A stretch of 9,628 bases of DNA, from assembly GCA_964343975.1 (NCBI GenBank), contig CAYFLU010000127.1, forward strand, positions 1 through 9,628. The letters are read 5' to 3'. The position numbers were made by a program, and so were the translations under genes. The stretch is from SCUN01 sp964343975. GTDB lineage: Bacteria; Acidobacteriota; Vicinamibacteria; Vicinamibacterales; SCN-69-37. Positions 1 to 7,475 of this stretch are shown piece by piece (position 1 is the stretch's first letter; each line of letters opens with the position of its first letter). Below the pieces are notes generated by a model. That model did no database searches, had not been told where the DNA came from, and worked only from the letters and a program-made list of their open reading frames with translations.

Positions 1-964
1 GCACCGCAGCGGTGACGGTGTTGCTCGGAAGCACGCCGAGGGCTGGCGCGTTGAGCAGCGGCTCGGTGATGACCGTTCGCGTCAATGGCGTGGGCGGCGC
101 CGGCGGCGTCCCTTCCGCGTCGATCACGAGACGGTACGGATTGTAGAGCGCGTAAATGGCGTGCTTGGGGCCGCCCGCGAGCGTCATCACCACGCGCGTG
201 GTGCCGTCGACCGGATGGCCGAGACGCACCGAGGTGATCAGTTTGCCCTTGAGGGCGGCGAGTACCGCGGGAACGCTGTCGTTGACGCTGGTGGCCGCAA
301 GGTCGACGAAGACACGATCAGGGCCGCTGATGCGGTCGCTCAGAAACGGCACTTCACGGTCCATCGCGAGCACGAGCCGTTCGCCGCCCGGCAGGGTCTC
401 GCGCGTGATCGTGCGCAGCACAGCCGGGGTCGCAGACGCGCCGCGCTTCGCTGCCGTTGATGTGGTTGATGCGCTTGACTTGCCTGACGCGTTTGATGCG
501 TTTGACGTCGTCGAGGCCGGTGTCACCGCCGGGCGCGTGGCGGGCGCGGCCGCAGGGGCAGACGATGGCGCATCAAACGCCTGGAGCCGCTCGTCGATCT
601 GCTTCACGAACGGGCTCGTGGGGTAGTCGCGCAGCCACTTCAGCAATCGTTCCGCTGTGGCGCGATCCGTGTCACGGTGCAGGCGCGAGAAGCTGAAGAG
701 CGCAAGGCCGGACGCTTGCCAGAGCGCGTTGTCGGCATAGCCGCTGTTCGGATAGCGACGCACGACTTGCTCGTACGCCGCGATCGTCTTGTCGATCTCT
801 CCGGCCGCCGGTACGGCGCTGGCGCGGAGGGCGGTCTCCCGCTCGGAGGCCTTCTGGTACAGCTGCGCCGCGGTGGGCGTCTGTGCCGCGATGACCGCGG
901 TCAGGGCCCACAGCGTGGCGGCGGTGGCTACGCATCGACGAAGAACAGCAGCAGTCTGTGTCAT
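1..964 (-). CDS. AMIN-domain protein, probable N-acetylmuramoyl-L-alanine amidase, 3' end outside window
   Basis: Open frame of 321 visible codons from the ATG at 964-962 with no stop before the left edge. Residues 1 to about 28 form a signal peptide (basic start, then an Ala/Leu/Val stretch ending AVIAAQ). Residues about 57-125 look like a short TPR or YbgF-like repeat region (AYEQVVRRYPNSGYADNALW, then LLKWLRDYPTSPF). Residues about 130-180 are a Ser/Thr/Ala/Pro linker. Residues about 182-283 read as an AMIN domain, with RVFVDLAAT, TTRVVMTLAG and YNPYRLVIDAEG as its strands. AMIN domains bind cell wall or septal components and commonly precede an Amidase_3 zinc hydrolase, which would lie beyond position 1; its catalytic residues are not visible, so the amidase call is inference. 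The start codon overlaps the ftsK stop as ATGA and lacks a clear Shine-Dalgarno sequence, so translation is probably coupled to ftsK. It could instead be another AMIN protein such as a secretin-associated factor. Confidence 0.8.
   Translation of the reverse strand, partial: MTQTAAVLRRCVATAATLWALTAVIAAQTPTAAQLYQKASERETALRASAVPAAGEIDKTIAAYEQVVRRYPNSGYADNALWQASGLALFSFSRLHRDTDRATAERLLKWLRDYPTSPFVKQIDERLQAFDAPSSAPAAAPATRPAVTPASTTSNASNASGKSSASTTSTAAKRGASATPAVLRTITRETLPGGERLVLAMDREVPFLSDRISGPDRVFVDLAATSVNDSVPAVLAALKGKLITSVRLGHPVDGTTRVVMTLAGGPKHAIYALYNPYRLVIDAEGTPPAPPTPLTRTVITEPLLNAPALGVLPSNTVTAAV
452..514 (-). repeat. Seven-unit degenerate 9-bp tandem repeat encoding Ser-x-x
   Basis: Read on the minus strand, seven consecutive 9-bp units each start with a serine codon followed by two small or polar residues: STT, SNA, SNA, SGK, SSA, STT, STA. 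Six of the seven serines use TCA, and TTGA or CTGA recurs on the plus strand exactly every 9 bp (457, 466, 475, 484, 493, 502). The array lies in the flexible linker between the TPR-like region and the AMIN domain. It keeps the reading frame, so unit gain or loss would only change linker length. Confidence 0.75.
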
Positions 965-3336
965 CGGAGTTGTGCGTCCACTTCCTCGAAGTAGCCCTGA
1001 TCGACGAGCACTTCGCGTTTGCCGTTCGTGGCGGGTGACACGATGCCGTCAAGCTCCATCATGTCGATGAGACGTGCGGCGCGGCTGAAGCCGATCCGCA
1101 GCCGGCGCTGCAAATACGAGATCGAGGCCTGGCCGCTCGACACCACGATGCGGGCGGCTTCGTCGAAGAGTTCGTCCTTGTCCATCGCCACGCCGTTCGG
1201 GCCGACAGCGTCCGGCTTCTCTTCGGCAGTGATCGACATGTCGTAGGTCGGCTTGCCCTGCTTGCGGAGGAAGCTGCACAGCCGTGCCGTCTCCTGTTCG
1301 GAGATGTACGGGCCATGGATACGAATGAAGCGCGACGACGCCGGCGGCAGGAAGAGCATGTCGCCTTTGCCGAGCAGTTGCTCCGCGCCGTTGCCGTCGA
1401 GGACGGTGCGCGAGTCGATACGCGACGCCACACGGAAAGCAATGCGGGACGGCAGGTTGGCCTTGATCACGCCGGTGATGACGTCGACCGACGGCCGCTG
1501 CGTGGCGAGAATCAGGTGGATGCCCACCGCGCGCGCCATCTGCGCCAGGCGGCAGATCGATTCTTCCACTTCCTTGCCGGCCACCATCATCAGGTCGGCC
1601 AACTCGTCGATGATGACGACGATGTAGGGGAGCGTCTTCACGTCGGAGCCGTCGTCGTGCTTGGCCTCCTTGTTCTCCTCGAGCATCGCCTTCATGTTGC
1701 GGTTGAACTGGTCGATGTTGCGGACGCCCATCTTGGCGAGCGTCTTGTAGCGCTCTTCCATCTCGCGCACGGCCCAGCGCAGCGCGTTGGCCGCCTGCTT
1801 CGGCTCGACGACGACCGGCGTCATCAGGTGCGGGATGTCCTCATACATGCCGAGTTCGAGGCGCTTCGGGTCGATCATGATGAAGCGGCAGTCGTCGGGC
1901 GTGGCGCGGAAGAGGATGCTGCTGATCATCGCGTTCACGCTGACCGACTTGCCGGCGCCCGTAGAACCGGCGATGAGCAGGTGCGGCATCGTGGCCATGT
2001 CGCCCGCGAACGGCTCGCCGTTGATGGTCTTGCCGAGCGTCATCGTGAGTTTCGAGGTCGCGCGCGTGTACACGTCCGACTCGAGCAGTTCGCGCAGGCC
2101 GATCGGCTCGCGGACCGGATTCGGAATCTGGATGCCGACCGTGGATTTGCCGGGGATGCGGTCGATGAGGACCGACTCGGCCTGCATCGCGAGACACAGG
2201 TCATCCGCGAGACCGGTGATGCGGCTGTATTTCACGCCGGCATCCGGCTTGAACTCGTACGTCGTGACGACCGGGCCGGGATGGATCTGCACGACCGAGC
2301 CTTCGACGTTGAACTCACGGCACTTCTCCTCGAGGAGCTTGGCCGCGTCCATCAGCTGGCGTTCATCGATCTTGCGCTGATCCTTCGGCGGATCGAGCAA
2401 CGTGACCGGCGGCAGCGTGTAGGCGCCCTTCTTGCGCTCGGCCGGGGCCTTGGCCGGTTCCGCATCCGCGAGGGGCAATGGCGCCGGCACGGGGGCGGGC
2501 TGCGAGCGCTTGATGGCCGGCGCCGGTTTCACGCGCACCGGCACCTCTTCCTCGACGTCATCGATGTCATCGTCCGCGTCAGCCGCGGCAGCGGCCTTCA
2601 CCGGCTTCAGCGATTGACGCGCCGCCTTCAGCGACGCGGCCGCACCGGCGGCCTTCGTCAGGATGTCGGCTTTCTCGGCGCCCGCCTTCGCCGTGTGCTT
2701 CTTCACGATTTCAGCGCGCTGCTTGGCACGCGCGCGCTCGGCGCGCCACGCGCGCCAGCGCTCCATCCAGCCGCCCGTGCTGTTGCGCACGAGGCTGGCC
2801 GTCTGCGTGGAGGCGTGACCGAACGAGAACTGCGTGGAGAGCACGAGCGCGAGACCGAGCAGCGTCAGCAGGAGCAGCACCGCGCCCGTGGTGTTGAGGT
2901 ACTCCTTCAGCACGGAGGCGATGACGCCACCGATGACGCCGCCGCCCGAAAAGCCCGCGCCACTCTTGCCCGGATCGAACACGCCGAACGCGACGCCCAG
3001 GAGGCCGGACGCGCACAGGAAGAGCATGATCGCGCCGGTCAGCTTCGTGTACTTCGCTTCGAAGGCCTGACACCAGAAGGCGTGCCAGCCGATCACGCAC
3101 AGGAGCACCGGGATGAGATACGAGGTGTAGCCCATCAACTGAAGCGAGCTCTCGGCCAAGAAGGCGCCCACGCGACCGCCGAAGTTCAGGGGCGGTCCTG
3201 CGGCCACGCTGTTGAAGAACCAGACCGGGTCGGTGGGCGAGTAGCTGACGAGCGCGATCAACCAGAACAGCGACAGCGCGAACAACGCGACGCCGTACAC
3301 CTCGCTGATCCGACGGGACAGAGCGGAATTGGCCAT
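961..3336 (-). CDS. ftsK: DNA translocase FtsK/SpoIIIE family
   Basis: 791-residue septal DNA pump that moves chromosomal DNA away from the closing division septum using ATP. Order of parts: four membrane segments at about 16-33, 72-88, 100-118 and 146-168; a charged Ala-rich linker of about 130 residues (acidic patch DADDDIDDVEEE); the alpha domain (about 310-410); the RecA-like motor with Walker A GSTGAGKS (457-464, K463) and Walker B VVIIDELADLM (D577, E578); and a winged-helix gamma domain (about 722-785) that in FtsK reads KOPS/SRS-type polarity signals. The linker is short compared with E. coli FtsK, which is normal outside enterobacteria. I chose the ATG at 3336 because AAGAGGG lies 4 bp upstream and the first membrane segment follows soon after. 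The longer frame to 3420 would overlap the RNase J gene by 74 bp and adds a non-membrane, cysteine-containing tail. Its SD overlaps the RNase J stop, and its own stop overlaps the start of the AMIN gene. Confidence 0.97.
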   Translation of the reverse strand: MANSALSRRISEVYGVALFALSLFWLIALVSYSPTDPVWFFNSVAAGPPLNFGGRVGAFLAESSLQLMGYTSYLIPVLLCVIGWHAFWCQAFEAKYTKLTGAIMLFLCASGLLGVAFGVFDPGKSGAGFSGGGVIGGVIASVLKEYLNTTGAVLLLLTLLGLALVLSTQFSFGHASTQTASLVRNSTGGWMERWRAWRAERARAKQRAEIVKKHTAKAGAEKADILTKAAGAAASLKAARQSLKPVKAAAAADADDDIDDVEEEVPVRVKPAPAIKRSQPAPVPAPLPLADAEPAKAPAERKKGAYTLPPVTLLDPPKDQRKIDERQLMDAAKLLEEKCREFNVEGSVVQIHPGPVVTTYEFKPDAGVKYSRITGLADDLCLAMQAESVLIDRIPGKSTVGIQIPNPVREPIGLRELLESDVYTRATSKLTMTLGKTINGEPFAGDMATMPHLLIAGSTGAGKSVSVNAMISSILFRATPDDCRFIMIDPKRLELGMYEDIPHLMTPVVVEPKQAANALRWAVREMEERYKTLAKMGVRNIDQFNRNMKAMLEENKEAKHDDGSDVKTLPYIVVIIDELADLMMVAGKEVEESICRLAQMARAVGIHLILATQRPSVDVITGVIKANLPSRIAFRVASRIDSRTVLDGNGAEQLLGKGDMLFLPPASSRFIRIHGPYISEQETARLCSFLRKQGKPTYDMSITAEEKPDAVGPNGVAMDKDELFDEAARIVVSSGQASISYLQRRLRIGFSRAARLIDMMELDGIVSPATNGKREVLVDQGYFEEVDAQLR

Positions 3337-3340
3337 CAAA

Positions 3341-3347
3341 CCCTCTT
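3341..3347 (-). promoter_or_regulatory. Ribosome binding site of ftsK that decides the start
   Basis: AAGAGGG on the minus strand lies 4 bp upstream of the ATG at 3336 and touches the RNase J stop codon (3347-3349). No comparable site precedes the longer in-frame start at 3420. Confidence 0.75.
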
Positions 3348-5023
3348 CATACCTCAAGTACCACCGGCAGTACAAGTGGGCGCCGACTCGCTCGACGCCG
3401 GAACATGCGCTGCAGCTCAATCCGGATGCGTTCCTTCAACAGTCCAGGATCCGTGCGTTCTTCGGGCGCGGCGTCCTGCACCACGCGCATCAGCCACTCC
3501 GGCGCTTCTTTGAGCAGCGCCTCCTGCCGCGGATCCACCGCCAGCCCCCGGCCGATCACTTCCGGCGTTTGCTCGATCGCGCCAGTCCGGCCGTTGATCG
3601 CAACCACCGCCACGATCAGCCCGTCGCCGGCCAGATGCCGCCGGTCCCGGAGGACCTCGTCGGCAATCTCGCCGGTCCGCGTGCCGTCCACCAGAATCCG
3701 CCCCGTCGTGATCTTGTCGGCCACGCGGGCGGTGCCCCCCTCGAAACGCACCACGTCGCCGTCCTCGATGATGAGGACCGCAGACTCGGGCGAGACGAGC
3801 GGGGCCATGCGGGCATGGCGGGCCAGCTGCCGGTACTCCCCATGTATCGGCACGAAGACCTTCGGTCTGGCCAGGCTGAGCACCAATTTCAGCTCTTCCG
3901 CGCTGCCGTGGCCCGAGACGTGGATATGGCGGGTGCCGTCGGTGACGATGTCGGCTCCGCGGCGGGCCAGATGGTTCATCATCCGGGCGATGGGCTTCTC
4001 GTTGCCGGGGATGACCCGCGCCGAGAAGGCCACGACGTCCCCAGGCTCCACCGTGACGTACCGGTGATCGTTGATGGCCATGCGCGGCAGGGCCGCCATC
4101 GGCTCGCCCTGCGAGCCCGTGCAGATGCACAGGATGTCCGCGGCTGGGAAATCGCGGATATCGCTGTCTCGAATCTGCATCCGGGCGGGGATCTTCAGGA
4201 GTCCGAGTTCGGCGGCAATTGCCGTGTTCTGCTGCATGCTGCGGCCGACAAACGCCACACGCCGGTCGAATTGTTCCGCCAGATCCACGAGCAGCTGAAT
4301 GCGGTAGAGACTCGTCGAGAACGTGGACACGAGGATCCGTCCGTCGGCGCTCGAGAAGATCTCTTCGAAGCCGTCGATGACATCCCGTTCCGACCCCGTG
4401 AAGCCCGGACGGTCGGCGTTCGTGCTGTCGGAAAACAACGCGAGGACGCCCCGCTGGCCGAGCTCCGCGAGCCGGTGGTAGTCGAAGCGCTGACCGTCGA
4501 GCGGCGTCTGGTCGATCTTGAAATCGCCGGTGTGGATGATCACGCCCTGCGGCGTGTGAATCGCGAGCGCCACGCAATCGGGAATGCTGTGCGGCACGCG
4601 CAGGAATTCCACACTGAACGGGCCGATCTCCACCCGATCGCCGGGCGCGACCGTGCGCAGCCGTTCGCCGGCATCGAGGCCGTGCTCATCAAGCTTGGGT
4701 TGGATCAGCGCGAGCGTGAACCGCGTGCCGTAGACGGGGCCGTCGAAAAGCGGCCACACATGCGGCACGCCGCCGATGTGGTCTTCGTGGCCGTGCGTGA
4801 CGACGAGCGCGCGAATCTTCGAACGCCAGGGATCGAGGGCGGTGAGATCGGGCAGGACGAGGTCGACACCGAAGAGCTCCGGCTCAGGAAACATCACCCC
4901 CGCATCGATGAGCAGGGCATCGTCCCCGCACACGAGCAGGTGCATGTTCATGCCGAATTCGCCGATGCCGCCCAGCGGAATGAAGTCCACCGCAGGCGCC
5001 ATCGCGACCGTCTCGGTCGTCAT
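3347..5023 (-). CDS. Ribonuclease J (beta-CASP metallo-beta-lactamase RNase)
   Basis: 558-residue RNase of the J family, a 5'-3' exonuclease and endonuclease in mRNA decay and rRNA maturation that acts in the cytoplasm with two zinc ions. All hallmarks are present: IPLGGIGEFGMN near the N terminus, the zinc motif THGHEDH (H77, H79, D81, H82), VPHSIPD (H145), HTGDFK (D167), SDSTNA (199-203), the beta-CASP motif CTGSQGEP (301-308), HVSGHGS (368-374) and PIHGEYRQL (H394). A C-terminal domain of about 110 residues follows, as in full-length RNase J. No active-site residue is missing. I chose the ATG at 5023 because family members begin only a few residues before the IPLGG strand. A GTG at 5122 would add 33 residues, and the ATG at 5002 (MAPAVDF) is a shorter option. 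It is followed 10 bp later by ftsK. Symbol not assigned because a J1/J2 distinction cannot be made here. Confidence 0.95.
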   Translation of the reverse strand: MTTETVAMAPAVDFIPLGGIGEFGMNMHLLVCGDDALLIDAGVMFPEPELFGVDLVLPDLTALDPWRSKIRALVVTHGHEDHIGGVPHVWPLFDGPVYGTRFTLALIQPKLDEHGLDAGERLRTVAPGDRVEIGPFSVEFLRVPHSIPDCVALAIHTPQGVIIHTGDFKIDQTPLDGQRFDYHRLAELGQRGVLALFSDSTNADRPGFTGSERDVIDGFEEIFSSADGRILVSTFSTSLYRIQLLVDLAEQFDRRVAFVGRSMQQNTAIAAELGLLKIPARMQIRDSDIRDFPAADILCICTGSQGEPMAALPRMAINDHRYVTVEPGDVVAFSARVIPGNEKPIARMMNHLARRGADIVTDGTRHIHVSGHGSAEELKLVLSLARPKVFVPIHGEYRQLARHARMAPLVSPESAVLIIEDGDVVRFEGGTARVADKITTGRILVDGTRTGEIADEVLRDRRHLAGDGLIVAVVAINGRTGAIEQTPEVIGRGLAVDPRQEALLKEAPEWLMRVVQDAAPEERTDPGLLKERIRIELQRMFRRRASRRPLVLPVVLEV

Positions 5024-5182
5024 GCGAGCCACATCCAATTGAGAGAACCCCAGCGCACCGTCGAGCCTTTCGTTCGGACACGTCGACTCCGACGAACCGG
5101 GCGGTTCGCGTTGAAGAGCCACGGATCCGACCTGGTCGGGTTGCTGGGAGCACCCGGATTCAGGGCGGGAAAAACGGTGTGA
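5024..5182 (-). promoter_or_regulatory. Leader between rsmA and the RNase J gene, with a hairpin
   Basis: This is the only sizeable gap in the leftward gene block. It contains an inverted repeat CCGAC-CTG-GTCGG at 5127-5139, extendable by a G-U and an A-U pair to about 7 bp. The repeat sits just before a GTG (5122) in frame with RNase J. No T-run follows on the minus strand, so it does not look like an intrinsic terminator. A TATAGT hexamer on the minus strand (5182-5187) resembles a -10 element but has no good -35 at 16-18 bp, so an internal promoter is only possible. If the GTG at 5122 is the true start, 5024-5122 would be coding. Confidence 0.4.
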
Positions 5183-6037
5183 CTATAGCACGGCCGGGCG
5201 CTTGAGTGCCGCGAGTCCGTCAATCAGTCGCGACAGCTCGGCCAGCGACAGGGTCTCCGGACGGCGCTGCCCGTCGATGCCGACGATGGCCAGTACGGCG
5301 GCACCGGCGGGATCGAACGCCTTGAGGACGTTGTTCAACGTCTTGCGCCGGTGACTGAACATGGTGCGCACCAGACGATCGAATAACGTCTGATCGGCGA
5401 TGCGCACGGTGCGCGGTTGGAACACGAGGTGGGCGATCGCCGAATGCACCTTTGGCGGCGGAGCGAATGCCCCGGGCGGGAGGCGCAGCGGGACATCGAT
5501 CGCCGCGTCGAGCTGCAGATACAGACTCAGCGCGCCCCACGCCTTCGTGCCCGGCTTGGCGGCGAGCCGCTCGGCCACTTCGCGCTGGAGCATCACGGTG
5601 ACGTCGGTGAAGAGCCCGGTGCGCGCCTGCCATTCGAGTAGTTGAAACAGGATCGGCGTCGACAGGTTGTAGGGCAGGTTGCCGACGATGCGATAGCGCT
5701 TGGGTGGCGCGACGTCCGTGTTCGGCGGCCGCTGTGGTTGCAGGCCGGTGAGAAACGGCAGGACGTCGGTCTTGAGAATGTCGCCGCCGATCAACGTCAC
5801 GTTGGCCGGGAGCCGTGGCGCAAGGTCTTCGATGAGATCGCGGTCGACTTCGACGGCGAGAATCGGGGCGCCGGACTTCGCGAGCGGGAAGGTCAGCGCG
5901 CCTTTGCCCGAACCGATTTCGAGAAACACGTCGCCGGGTTGCGGCGCAATCGCCTCCACGACTTTCTCGGCCCACTTGGACGCGAGAAAATGCTGACCGA
6001 ACCGCTTGCGCGCCCGCAGGGGACGTCGAACCGTCAC
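5183..6037 (-). CDS. rsmA: 16S rRNA (adenine(1518)-N6/adenine(1519)-N6)-dimethyltransferase
   Basis: 284-residue KsgA/RsmA enzyme that dimethylates two adjacent adenines in the 3'-terminal hairpin of 16S rRNA using S-adenosylmethionine, a late check on small-subunit assembly. Visible motifs: KRFGQHFL (11-18), SAM-binding LEIGSGKGALT (39-49), acidic residue in AVEVDRD (61-67), GGDILK (84-89), catalytic NLPYN (120-124), VMLQREVAERL (148-158) and FAPPPKVHSA (191-200). The length is normal for the family. The start is a GTG whose GTGA overlaps the stop of the metallopeptidase gene. GAGGTGA lies just upstream (6041-6047), inside the last codons of that gene, so translation is probably coupled. The next gene downstream, RNase J, is separated by the leader described separately. 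Confidence 0.97.
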   Translation of the reverse strand: MTVRRPLRARKRFGQHFLASKWAEKVVEAIAPQPGDVFLEIGSGKGALTFPLAKSGAPILAVEVDRDLIEDLAPRLPANVTLIGGDILKTDVLPFLTGLQPQRPPNTDVAPPKRYRIVGNLPYNLSTPILFQLLEWQARTGLFTDVTVMLQREVAERLAAKPGTKAWGALSLYLQLDAAIDVPLRLPPGAFAPPPKVHSAIAHLVFQPRTVRIADQTLFDRLVRTMFSHRRKTLNNVLKAFDPAGAAVLAIVGIDGQRRPETLSLAELSRLIDGLAALKRPAVL

Positions 6038-6420
6038 GCTTCACCTCGCCAATACTGCTCTTCGATCTCTTCGATTTCTTCTTCAGACAGGCCGAAGTAG
6101 TGGCCGATCTCGTGAATCAGTGTCTCGCCGATCGCCACCACCACGTCGTCTTCGTCTTCGCTCGCGTCTTCGATGGGCAACTGGAAGAGCGTGACTTTGT
6201 CCGGGAGCCGGTTGCCATCGCCCCATTGGCGTTCCGTCAGGGGCGTGCCTTCGTACAGGCCCAGCAGCGTGTCTGGTGGTTCGATGCCGACCGATGCGAG
6301 TTGTTCGACCGTCGGTTCGTCTTCGACCACGATGGCGATGTTGCGCATGGCGTCCCGGAAGCGCTCCGGAATACTGGCCAGCGCTTCGTCGGTGAGGGCG
6401 AGAAACTCCTCACGTGTCAT
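6034..6420 (-). CDS. Zincin-like metallopeptidase type I family protein
   Basis: 128-residue protein of the small zincin family (Pfam PF06262-like). The HExxH zinc and catalytic motif is clear: HEIGHYFG at 103-110 (H103, E104, H107), followed by the acidic tail LSEEEIEEIEEQYW. Family features upstream are also seen: MTREEF at the N terminus, NIAIVVEDEP (28-36), LLGLYEGTPLTER (52-64) and LPDKVTLFQ (72-80). There is no signal peptide or membrane segment, so it is probably cytoplasmic. The physiological substrate of the family is not established to my knowledge. I chose the ATG at 6420 because it overlaps the nth stop as ATGA and matches the family start. A longer frame to 6606 would run antiparallel-free but fully inside nth in another frame and shows no domain. 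Its 3' end overlaps the rsmA start. Confidence 0.9.
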   Translation of the reverse strand: MTREEFLALTDEALASIPERFRDAMRNIAIVVEDEPTVEQLASVGIEPPDTLLGLYEGTPLTERQWGDGNRLPDKVTLFQLPIEDASEDEDDVVVAIGETLIHEIGHYFGLSEEEIEEIEEQYWRGEA

Positions 6421-7109
6421 GGGCGCGGCTTCCGAGGGGCGCGACGTGTGGCCGGTGCGGTGGCGCGCGACTTTGGATGCGCCTGCTTGGCGCCGAGCTG
6501 CTGGAAATAGCGGCAGCCGGTGCGGAGCTGACAGGAGTCGCAGAGCGGCTTCGGTTTGCAGATGCGCCGCCCGTGCAGGATCAACGTGTCGGACGCGCGC
6601 GTCCACCGCGCCGGCGGCACGAGTGCGCAGAGCGCGCGCTCAGCGACCTCGGCATCTTCGGTGTCGATGAGGCCAATGCGTTCCGCGACACGCAGCACAT
6701 GCCGATCGACCGGCCAGCCGGGAATGCCCATCGCATGACCGAGCACGACGTTGGCCGTTTTGCGTCCGACGCCGGGGAGCGCGGTCAACGCGTCCATGTC
6801 GGCCGGCACCTGGCCACCGTGTTGCGAGACGAGTGCGGTGGCCATGCCGTGCAGGTTCCGCGCTTTCATGCGGAAGAAACCGGTTGATTGAATCTGCGGT
6901 TCGAGTGCTTCGGGCGTGGCGCGCGCGAGCGCGGCCGCGTCGGGGTAGCGCGCGAAGAGCGCCGGCGTGACCTGATTCACGCGCGCGTCTGTGCACTGCG
7001 CAGACAGGATCGTCGCCACGAGCAGCTCGTAGGCGTTGCGATAGTCGAGTTCGGTGTCGGCGTTCGGATGGTGCGCGTCGAGCCGATCGAAGATCTCGGT
7101 GGGTGTCAT
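6417..7109 (-). CDS. nth: Endonuclease III, DNA glycosylase/AP lyase
   Basis: 230-residue base-excision repair enzyme that removes oxidised pyrimidines and nicks abasic sites. It shows LLVATILSAQCTD (29-41), the helix-hairpin-helix LPGVGRKTAN (111-120, K117 equivalent to the catalytic lysine), VDRHVLRV (134-141, D135 equivalent to the catalytic aspartate) and a four-cysteine cluster region (C184, C190, C193, C199) for a 4Fe-4S cluster. The first cysteine gap is five residues rather than the six of E. coli Nth. A basic, Pro/Ala-rich tail of about 25 residues follows the cluster and probably contacts DNA or is disordered. The ATG at 7109 is 31 bp after the DUF3467 gene and has no strong Shine-Dalgarno sequence. 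The 3' end overlaps the metallopeptidase start. MutY is unlikely, since there is no C-terminal NUDIX-like domain. Confidence 0.96.
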   Translation of the reverse strand: MTPTEIFDRLDAHHPNADTELDYRNAYELLVATILSAQCTDARVNQVTPALFARYPDAAALARATPEALEPQIQSTGFFRMKARNLHGMATALVSQHGGQVPADMDALTALPGVGRKTANVVLGHAMGIPGWPVDRHVLRVAERIGLIDTEDAEVAERALCALVPPARWTRASDTLILHGRRICKPKPLCDSCQLRTGCRYFQQLGAKQAHPKSRATAPATRRAPRKPRP

Positions 7110-7140
7110 GGCCGCGATCGCAGAGAGCGGGGCGAACGCG

Positions 7141-7473
7141 TCAGTGCGTCGGTCCTTTCGGCCACGGGCCGTCGGGCGACTGCGTCTGCTGCATGCTGCG
7201 CAGCTGTTCCTGGAGCGCGTTGATCAGGCCGGGCACCACGCCAAAGGGCAGCGCCACGCGGGCCACGATCGGCGCGCGGACGGTTTCGGTCTGTTCGGCT
7301 TGCCGGATGTCGTCGGCCGACAGCGGCCGCACGTCGCAGAACGTGATCGTGAGGTCGAACGGGGAGTGGGCCACGGCGCAGAAGTTCGCGTAGGTGCGCG
7401 TCGCGTCGCTCTTCGAACCCGGCTCGTCGGGAACGATCGTGAAGTTGATCTGTTTGGTCGTCGGCGTGGACAT
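7141..7473 (-). CDS. DUF3467 domain protein
   Basis: 110-residue cytoplasmic protein without signal peptide or membrane segment. The core (about 26-93) fits the DUF3467 pattern: a start like R-TYANFCAVAHSPFDLTITF, then CDVRP, a variable loop rich in Glu and Thr, and V-ARVALPFGVVPGLINALQ before a helix of about 15 residues. A Pro/Gly tail ends the protein. No catalytic motif is visible and the molecular function of the family is unknown to me. The ATG lies 2 bp after the lexA stop, so it is almost certainly cotranscribed with lexA and perhaps under the same repression. nth follows 31 bp downstream. The family call rests on remembered sequence pattern and would be tested by a profile search. 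Confidence 0.8.
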   Translation of the reverse strand: MSTPTTKQINFTIVPDEPGSKSDATRTYANFCAVAHSPFDLTITFCDVRPLSADDIRQAEQTETVRAPIVARVALPFGVVPGLINALQEQLRSMQQTQSPDGPWPKGPTH

Positions 7474-7475
7474 GC

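Noticed and set aside
3337..3420. Upstream extension of FtsK by 28 residues
   Set aside because: It would overlap the RNase J gene by 74 bp and adds no membrane or domain feature, while the inner ATG has a good ribosome binding site.
1315..3513. Long plus-strand open frame of 732 codons opposite ftsK
   Set aside because: It is the antisense shadow of ftsK. Its translation is rich in Arg, His, Asp and Val without any domain, as expected opposite a GC-rich gene, and ftsK itself is certain.
5127..5156. Intrinsic terminator between rsmA and the RNase J gene
   Set aside because: The stem is present but no T-run follows on either strand at the right distance.
3329..5182. Long plus-strand open frame of 617 codons opposite the RNase J gene
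   Set aside because: Antisense shadow of RNase J with no motif, signal or family resemblance. The minus strand carries every catalytic motif of the family.
6421..6606. N-terminal extension of the metallopeptidase by about 62 residues
   Set aside because: It lies inside nth in another frame, and the ATGA overlap at 6417-6420 plus the family-like MTREEF start favour the shorter protein.
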